Positions 7,206-11,112 of a stretch of DNA of 11,112 nucleotides are shown here, piece after piece. Source of the stretch: Negativicutes bacterium (GTDB lineage Bacteria > Bacillota_C > Negativicutes > Sporomusales_B > JARLHX01); contig JARLHX010000117.1 of the NCBI GenBank assembly GCA_031292035.1, positions 1 to 11,112 on the forward strand, read 5' to 3'. The position numbers were made by a program, and so were the translations under genes. The notes beneath the pieces were generated by a model that had not been told where the DNA came from, did not search any database, and was given only the letters and a program-made list of their open reading frames with translations. The first letter of the stretch is position 1, and each line of letters opens with the position of its first letter.

Positions 7206-7517
7206 ATGAAGCTGCGCGAGATCGCTCATTCCCGGACCGGCGACAAAGGCAATACCTCTAATATTTCGGTCATCGCCTATGATCCTGCCTACTTCCCGCT
7301 GCTGGAAAAGTACATTACCGCCGACAAGATGAAAGAGTATTTTGCCGAAATTGTGCAAGGTGACGTCATTCGCTATACCCTTCCCAACATCGCCGCCCTC
7401 AACTTTGTCATGCATAAAGCCCTTGGCGGCGGGGTGACCCGGACGCTGGCCCTCGATATTCACGGCAAATCGCTGGCCTCGGCGCTGGGCAACATGGAAG
7501 TGCCTGATGACCTATAA
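7206..7517 (+). CDS. AtuA C-terminal-like small protein (ferredoxin-fold domain), partner of the DUF1446 protein
   Basis: A 103-residue protein equal to the C-terminal domain of longer AtuA proteins. ATG 7206 is chosen because GAGGTGG (7192-7198) lies seven bases upstream. GTG 7200, which would overlap the previous stop, has no room for a Shine-Dalgarno. The N-terminal block LREIAHSRTGDKGNTSNISVI (residues 2-22) is the hallmark of the domain, with DVIRYTLPNIAALNFVMHKALGGG (about 58-81) and the end segment DIHGKSLASAL also conserved in it. The two-base gap to the large subunit suggests coupled translation and a stable complex, probably an enzyme, with reaction unknown. A hairpin terminator follows about 105 bases later. 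Confidence 0.88.
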   Translation: MKLREIAHSRTGDKGNTSNISVIAYDPAYFPLLEKYITADKMKEYFAEIVQGDVIRYTLPNIAALNFVMHKALGGGVTRTLALDIHGKSLASALGNMEVPDDL

Positions 7518-7622
7518 AAGCGAATGGCCCTTCCTCTGGAAGGAGATTGCCGATTTGTGACCGAATACTTCCTAACGCGGTCTGCAGGAATGACATCGCA
7601 GGTCGAGCGCTGGGCAATCACA

Positions 7623-7655
7623 AAAAGGATAACACGCTCAGGGTGTTATCCTTTT
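7623..7655 (+). terminator. Hairpin terminator after the CitMHS-AtuA operon
   Basis: AAAAGGATAACAC (7623-7635) pairs perfectly with GTGTTATCCTTTT (7643-7655) around a seven-base loop. The T-run is short (four, inside the stem) and followed by CGG, so termination may be partial and some transcripts could run into the activator gene. The 105 bases between the small subunit and this hairpin hold only a weak 6-bp hairpin at 7529-7543. Confidence 0.75.
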
Positions 7656-7741
7656 CGGTATAGCGGAGATTTTATTGCTTCTGTCAGCGCTTCGATACCA
7701 GGAGCGGCCGGTTCAATCCTTGCAGTGATGGGGAGGACGGA

Positions 7742-9127
7742 ATGGTTTTGAACGAAGACAACTCAAGTGATTTTAAGGATATTTTTCTTTCTCCCCAGGT
7801 CGCCGAACAGTGGCTGGATTCGGTGAACAACGGTATTCTGGTGGCTGATGCCGAGACCGTTGTCCGCTATGTCAATTCCGCCTATACGCGGATCACCGGC
7901 GTCCCCTATGCCCAAATCGTAGGGCGCAAACTGCTCGACATCCGCCCCGGGGCCATGCTGCCCCAGATCATACAGTCAGGGAGGTCGCGGACCGGAGTGT
8001 ACCGGCGGGAAGGCGACAGTGAATATGTCGTCGATATGGCGCCGCTCGTATTGGAAGGGACCATCGTCGGCGGGGTATCGGTGGTCAAGGATATCACCGA
8101 AGTGAAAAAGCTGACCGAAGAAGTGCGCAAATTTGCCAAAAAAACCGATCATCTAAAGACGATGGTTGACCGGATGTATAAAGCCAGATACACATTTGAG
8201 GATACTGTCGGCGAAAGCCCGCAAATTCTCGAAACGGTAAGAATCGCCAAACGGGCAGCCCACGGCGAGGCTGATATCCTGATCAGTGGCGAGAGCGGCA
8301 CAGGCAAAGAGGTGATCGCCCAGTCGGTGCATAATGCCAGCAACCGGGCGTCCGGGCCGTTTGTGGCTGTGAACTGCGCGGCCATCGCGCCGTCCTTGAT
8401 CGAGAGTGAGTTATTCGGCTACGAGGAAGGTTCGTTCACCGGAGCCAAAAAGGGCGGCCGGCTTGGCCTGTTTGAGATGGCCGGCGGAGGAACGATTTTT
8501 CTTGATGAGATTGGTGAACTCAGCCTGGAAATGCAGGCCAAGTTGCTCCGGGTGCTCCAGGAAAGGACCGTCCGCCGGATTGGCGACACCAGCGAGACTT
8601 CGATCGACATCCGGGTGATTGCGGCCACTAATAAAGACCTTTACGCCCTTGTTCAGGACCATAAATTTCGCGCCGATTTTTACTATCGCCTGAATGTCCT
8701 CAATATTGCCCTGCCGCCTCTCCGCGAACGGGGCTGGGATGTTGTCCTATTGGCGGAGAAGTTCTTCCAAGCCCATTCCCGCAAGCTGGGACGCAGCCTG
8801 CAGGTAGACGGCGAAGTCCTGAAATTGCTGGCCGATTATCACTGGCCGGGGAATGTGCGCGAGCTCCGTAATGTGGTCGAATATGCGGTAAACATGTGTG
8901 AAGACGGCATGGTCACGGTTTTGCATCTGCCAAAATGGTTTAAGATCGGTGAGGTGCTGCCGGGAAGCTCGTTCTCCTCTTTGGCGGAGATGGTGCAGGA
9001 TTTTGAGCGCAGGAGGATCCAAACCCTGCTCGCCCACTACGGCGTCAGCATTGACGCCAAGCGACGGGCCGCGAAAGAATTGGGGATATCGCTGGCTACC
9101 CTTTATAACAAGCTGGCGAAAAAATAG
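7742..9127 (+). CDS. PAS-domain sigma-54-dependent transcriptional activator (AAA+, Fis-type HTH)
   Basis: A 461-residue bacterial enhancer-binding protein that uses ATP hydrolysis to open sigma-54 promoters. The start is ATG 7742, with GGGGAGGA (7730-7737) five bases upstream. Domains in order: PAS sensor (about 25-122; NGILVADAETVVRYVNSAY ... VVKDITE), a charged helical linker (123-150), AAA+ domain (about 152-385) with Walker A GESGTGKE (183-190), sigma-54-contact loop GSFTGA (230-235), Walker B IFLDE (Asp255, Glu256) and the late motif HWPGNVRELRN, then a Fis-type helix-turn-helix (about 418-461; AAKELGISLATLYNKL). There is no receiver domain, so it probably responds to a small ligand rather than a kinase. 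The loop is GSFTGA instead of the usual GAFTGA. It follows the sigma-54 operon on the same strand and most likely controls it. No clear promoter of its own is seen. Confidence 0.95.
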   Translation: MVLNEDNSSDFKDIFLSPQVAEQWLDSVNNGILVADAETVVRYVNSAYTRITGVPYAQIVGRKLLDIRPGAMLPQIIQSGRSRTGVYRREGDSEYVVDMAPLVLEGTIVGGVSVVKDITEVKKLTEEVRKFAKKTDHLKTMVDRMYKARYTFEDTVGESPQILETVRIAKRAAHGEADILISGESGTGKEVIAQSVHNASNRASGPFVAVNCAAIAPSLIESELFGYEEGSFTGAKKGGRLGLFEMAGGGTIFLDEIGELSLEMQAKLLRVLQERTVRRIGDTSETSIDIRVIAATNKDLYALVQDHKFRADFYYRLNVLNIALPPLRERGWDVVLLAEKFFQAHSRKLGRSLQVDGEVLKLLADYHWPGNVRELRNVVEYAVNMCEDGMVTVLHLPKWFKIGEVLPGSSFSSLAEMVQDFERRRIQTLLAHYGVSIDAKRRAAKELGISLATLYNKLAKK

Positions 9128-9141
9128 AACTTCCGCTCAGT

Positions 9142-10296
9142 TTAAGGCAGGGAAGGTGCGATAAAATCGATGTGGAGCTGGACGATCTCCGGCCGGCTGC
9201 CGATGCGGATGGGCGGCCCCCAGGTGCCGTAGCCGGACGAAACCACGATTTGAAAGTCGCCTCTTTGCAGATGACCCCAATCGACTGCGAAGATTTTCCG
9301 GGTGATGAGGTTGTTGGGGAAGAATTGGCCGCGATGGGTATGACCGGATAGCTGAAGGTCAACTCCCTGCCGCTCGGCCTCGCTGAGATCGATGGGCTGA
9401 TGATCGAGCAAGATGATCGGCAGGGCCTGATCGAGGCCAGCCATGATCAGGGCCAGCGGCGTGCGGGACATCCGAGTATAACGGGGTAGGCTGTATTCAT
9501 CACGGCCGACAAGATAAAAGCTGTCGGCGATTTTGACAGCACTGTCGCGTAGAACACGGATACCGGCGCTCTCAAGGGCGACAACAGCCTTTTCGCTCTG
9601 GCCGCCGATATACTCGTGATTGCCGAGCACAGCATAAGCGCCATATTTGCTTTTCAGCCGGCTGAGCGCAGCCGGCATTTTATGTTCGATGAAGAAGGTC
9701 ACATTTTCATCAATGGTGTCGCCGGCAAAAAAGATGATATCAGCATCCAGCTCGTTGATCAGACCGACCATGGTGTCCAATTGCCGGTCGGCGATAATCG
9801 GTCCTAAATGAAGATCAGAGATCAGGACTGCGTTTAGGTGGGGCAGTTGCCCTGCTGATTTGGCGATTGTGAGCCGGTGGTGCCGGACGACAATCCGGCG
9901 GGCGTTCCAGCTGCCATAAAGTAGCAAGAGGGCGACCGACGACCAGACGACCAGCCCGATCAACGGCCGGGGCGGCAGGCTGGACAGATGCAGCGCGGTG
10001 GCGGCAAAACGCAACAAATCGGCCATCAGCCACAGGAGGAGGGCGTAATAAGTTATCGCGATCCAATAGCCGCTGATGAGGGCAACCCATTTTTCGGCGG
10101 CGGCCATAAGATACAGGCGCCGGATACGGACGACGATCGGTGACGCCGCCAAAAGGAACCAAAGCAGCCAAAAAATCGGCGCAGACAGTGGCAGAAAAGA
10201 GCCGAATGCCTGCCAGGTCCTGAGGCCGCTATAATAATTAATTGCTGCAAAGAGAGTCAAAAATAGACTGATAAATACAACAAATGACTGCTTCAT
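9142..10296 (-). CDS. Membrane-anchored metallophosphoesterase (calcineurin-like, YaeI/YkuE type)
   Basis: A 384-residue protein with four N-terminal transmembrane helices (roughly residues 2-22, 38-57, 70-96 and 112-130) followed by a calcineurin-like phosphoesterase domain (about 155-375). The metal-binding motifs are complete: DLH (161-163), GDT (192-194), GNHE (225-228), His299 and GHTH (318-321). It should be an active two-metal hydrolase; relatives cleave phosphodiester or pyrophosphate bonds in lipids, but the substrate here is unknown. The start at 10296 is chosen because GGAGG (complement of 10302-10306) is five bases upstream; the ATG at 10311 has no Shine-Dalgarno. It converges with the sigma-54 activator, 14 bases apart with no terminator hairpin between them. 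It looks monocistronic and unrelated to the carboxylate operon. Confidence 0.92.
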   Translation of the reverse strand: MKQSFVVFISLFLTLFAAINYYSGLRTWQAFGSFLPLSAPIFWLLWFLLAASPIVVRIRRLYLMAAAEKWVALISGYWIAITYYALLLWLMADLLRFAATALHLSSLPPRPLIGLVVWSSVALLLLYGSWNARRIVVRHHRLTIAKSAGQLPHLNAVLISDLHLGPIIADRQLDTMVGLINELDADIIFFAGDTIDENVTFFIEHKMPAALSRLKSKYGAYAVLGNHEYIGGQSEKAVVALESAGIRVLRDSAVKIADSFYLVGRDEYSLPRYTRMSRTPLALIMAGLDQALPIILLDHQPIDLSEAERQGVDLQLSGHTHRGQFFPNNLITRKIFAVDWGHLQRGDFQIVVSSGYGTWGPPIRIGSRPEIVQLHIDFIAPSLP

Positions 10297-10322
10297 TCCA
10301 TCCTCCTTCATTGCCTTTTATT

Positions 10323-10350
10323 AGTATAACACGAATGATACCGGAGTGAA
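10323..10350 (-). promoter_or_regulatory. Likely sigma-A promoter for the metallophosphoesterase
   Basis: Read on the minus strand: TTCACT (complement of 10345-10350), a 16-base spacer, then TATACT (complement of 10323-10328). It sits about 27 bases upstream of the chosen start codon, leaving a short leader that contains the Shine-Dalgarno. Confidence 0.5.
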
Positions 10351-10460
10351 GAGGGTGACGATTGGGTGACTTTATGGTTTAGCGATAGGATTAAAAGAAA
10401 AGAATTCACAAAATATTCTGGCCGGAAGGAATTGGACAAAATACGCCGAAATATAAGAGA

Positions 10461-10475
10461 TTGACCAGTCAGTCA
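10461..10475 (+). promoter_or_regulatory. Possible operator/-35 element upstream of the efflux adaptor
   Basis: TTGACCAGTCAGTCA contains TGAC-N6-GTCA as an inverted repeat and begins with a -35-like TTGACC. Such TGAC/GTCA repeats resemble operators of TetR-type regulators near efflux pumps. No good -10 box follows at the right distance and no TetR gene is in the window, so this is tentative. The rest of 10351-10527 is AT-rich with no gene that I can support. Confidence 0.25.
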
Positions 10476-10557
10476 GCCTCGGGAATTGATTTTGCAAAGC
10501 AAGTTGCAGCTACCGAAGAGAAAACGCATGAAACAGCTCAAGGGGGTAATCCGGTTG

Positions 10558-11112
10558 ATGTTAGCGGGTTGGAGAAAACAATATTATTTATGGACGACAA
10601 TTGTTTGTATGGTGATTATCACAGCCGGCTGTAGTAAACAGGCGGCCCCGGCACCTGCAGCCGTGGAAGTGAAAGCCATGCAGGTGGTCCAGCGGGATAC
10701 GCCGGTTACCTATGAATTTGTCGGCCAGGTCATCGCCAAAAACGAAGTGCAAATCCGGGCCCGGGTTTCAGGCAACATTATGGCCAAAATGGTGACTGGA
10801 GGCGCCACCGTGACCGAAGGGCAGCCGCTCTTTCAGATCGACCGCCGCCAGTATGAATCAGCCCTCCTGGCTGCTCAGGCCCAGCTGGCCCAGTCACAGG
10901 CCACACTGAGCAATTCCCATCTTGACACCCTCCGGTACCAAAAGCTGGCTAACCAGCAGGCCATCGCCCAGCAGGTAACAGACACCGCCCTGTCAGTCGA
11001 ACGGCAGAACGCCGCCCTGGTGGATGCCAACCAGGCGAGAGTCCAGGCTGCGGCCAATGACCTCCAAGACACATTGGTTTTGGCTCCCTTCAGCGGGCGC
11101 ATCGACGTCAAC
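10558..11112 (+). CDS. RND efflux periplasmic adaptor (membrane fusion protein) lipoprotein, 3'-partial
   Basis: The N-terminal 185 residues of an AcrA/MexA-like adaptor that links an inner-membrane RND pump to an outer-membrane channel; the frame is still open at the window end. The signal peptide has Arg-Lys near its start, a hydrophobic core (LWTTIVCMVII) and a TAGC lipobox, giving lipidation at Cys25 (codon 10630). After a Pro/Ala linker come the family start VQRDTPVTYEFVGQV, the first lipoyl half (IRARVSGNIMAKMVTGGATVTEG), an alpha-helical hairpin rich in Ala/Gln (about 100-168) and the return lipoyl half (LVLAPFSGRI). ATG 10558 has AGGGGG (10541-10546) eleven bases upstream; ATG 10528 in the same frame is the alternative and would give a 35-residue signal. 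An adaptor of this kind implies an outer membrane. The pump and channel genes should follow outside the window. Confidence 0.88.
   Translation, partial: MLAGWRKQYYLWTTIVCMVIITAGCSKQAAPAPAAVEVKAMQVVQRDTPVTYEFVGQVIAKNEVQIRARVSGNIMAKMVTGGATVTEGQPLFQIDRRQYESALLAAQAQLAQSQATLSNSHLDTLRYQKLANQQAIAQQVTDTALSVERQNAALVDANQARVQAAANDLQDTLVLAPFSGRIDVN

Noticed and set aside
7710..7724. GG-N10-GC match with TTGCA, sigma-54-like, before the activator gene
   Set aside because: The -24 half is poor and the start would fall at about 7735, inside the activator's Shine-Dalgarno, leaving no functional leader.
7524..7751. Small plus-strand ORF (also startable at GTG 7557 after a GGAAGGAG)
   Set aside because: It runs straight through the terminator hairpin and overlaps the start and ribosome site of the activator gene; the product has no protein-like pattern.
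1..11112. tRNA, rRNA, CRISPR array, insertion sequence or phage genes
   Set aside because: None seen: no transposase or integrase, no regularly spaced repeats of CRISPR type, and no tRNA-like cloverleaf noticed while reading the intergenic regions.

Overview
The window looks like chromosomal DNA from a diderm Firmicute of the Negativicutes, probably a Sporomusaceae-type anaerobe. Three things point there. The genes start with strong Gram-positive Shine-Dalgarno sequences. There is a biotin-dependent, membrane-linked methylmalonyl-CoA decarboxylase, as in Veillonella and Propionigenium. There is also a lipoprotein adaptor of a tripartite RND-type pump, which implies an outer membrane. Base composition is GC-rich in genes and the codon style is uniform, with no sign of recent transfer. 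No species is claimed.

Layout. (1) 1-2410: the end of an operon for methylmalonyl-CoA decarboxylase. It holds the carboxyltransferase alpha subunit (5' end cut by the window edge), a small OadG-like membrane anchor and the biotin carrier, closed by a strong terminator. No beta subunit (sodium pump) is present after the carrier. (2) 2411-4280: a promoter, a 5' leader with a hairpin, then a two-gene ABC-2 exporter (NodI/NodJ-like ATPase and permease, overlapping by 4 bases) and a strong terminator. (3) 4281-4536: a dense regulatory region with three near-identical 18-bp palindromes, a 13-bp inverted repeat and a very good sigma-54 (-24/-12) promoter. (4) 4537-7655: the operon this promoter drives, holding a CitMHS-family carboxylate symporter, a DUF1446/AtuA protein and the separate small AtuA C-terminal-like protein, then a hairpin terminator. 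(5) 7742-9127: a PAS / AAA+ / Fis-HTH sigma-54 activator, the obvious regulator of the preceding operon. (6) 9142-10296, minus strand: a four-helix membrane metallophosphoesterase, convergent with the activator and with its own promoter. (7) 10297-11112: a divergent intergenic region and the first part of an RND periplasmic adaptor lipoprotein, cut by the window end.

How the parts work together. The decarboxylase arm fits propionate/succinate metabolism that conserves energy as a sodium gradient. The most interesting unit is 4281-9127: activator, likely enhancer sites, sigma-54 promoter, organic-acid transporter and a two-polypeptide AtuA-family protein of unknown reaction, with no terpene-degradation genes beside it. 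It reads as a self-contained, ligand-induced catabolic module for an unidentified carboxylic acid.
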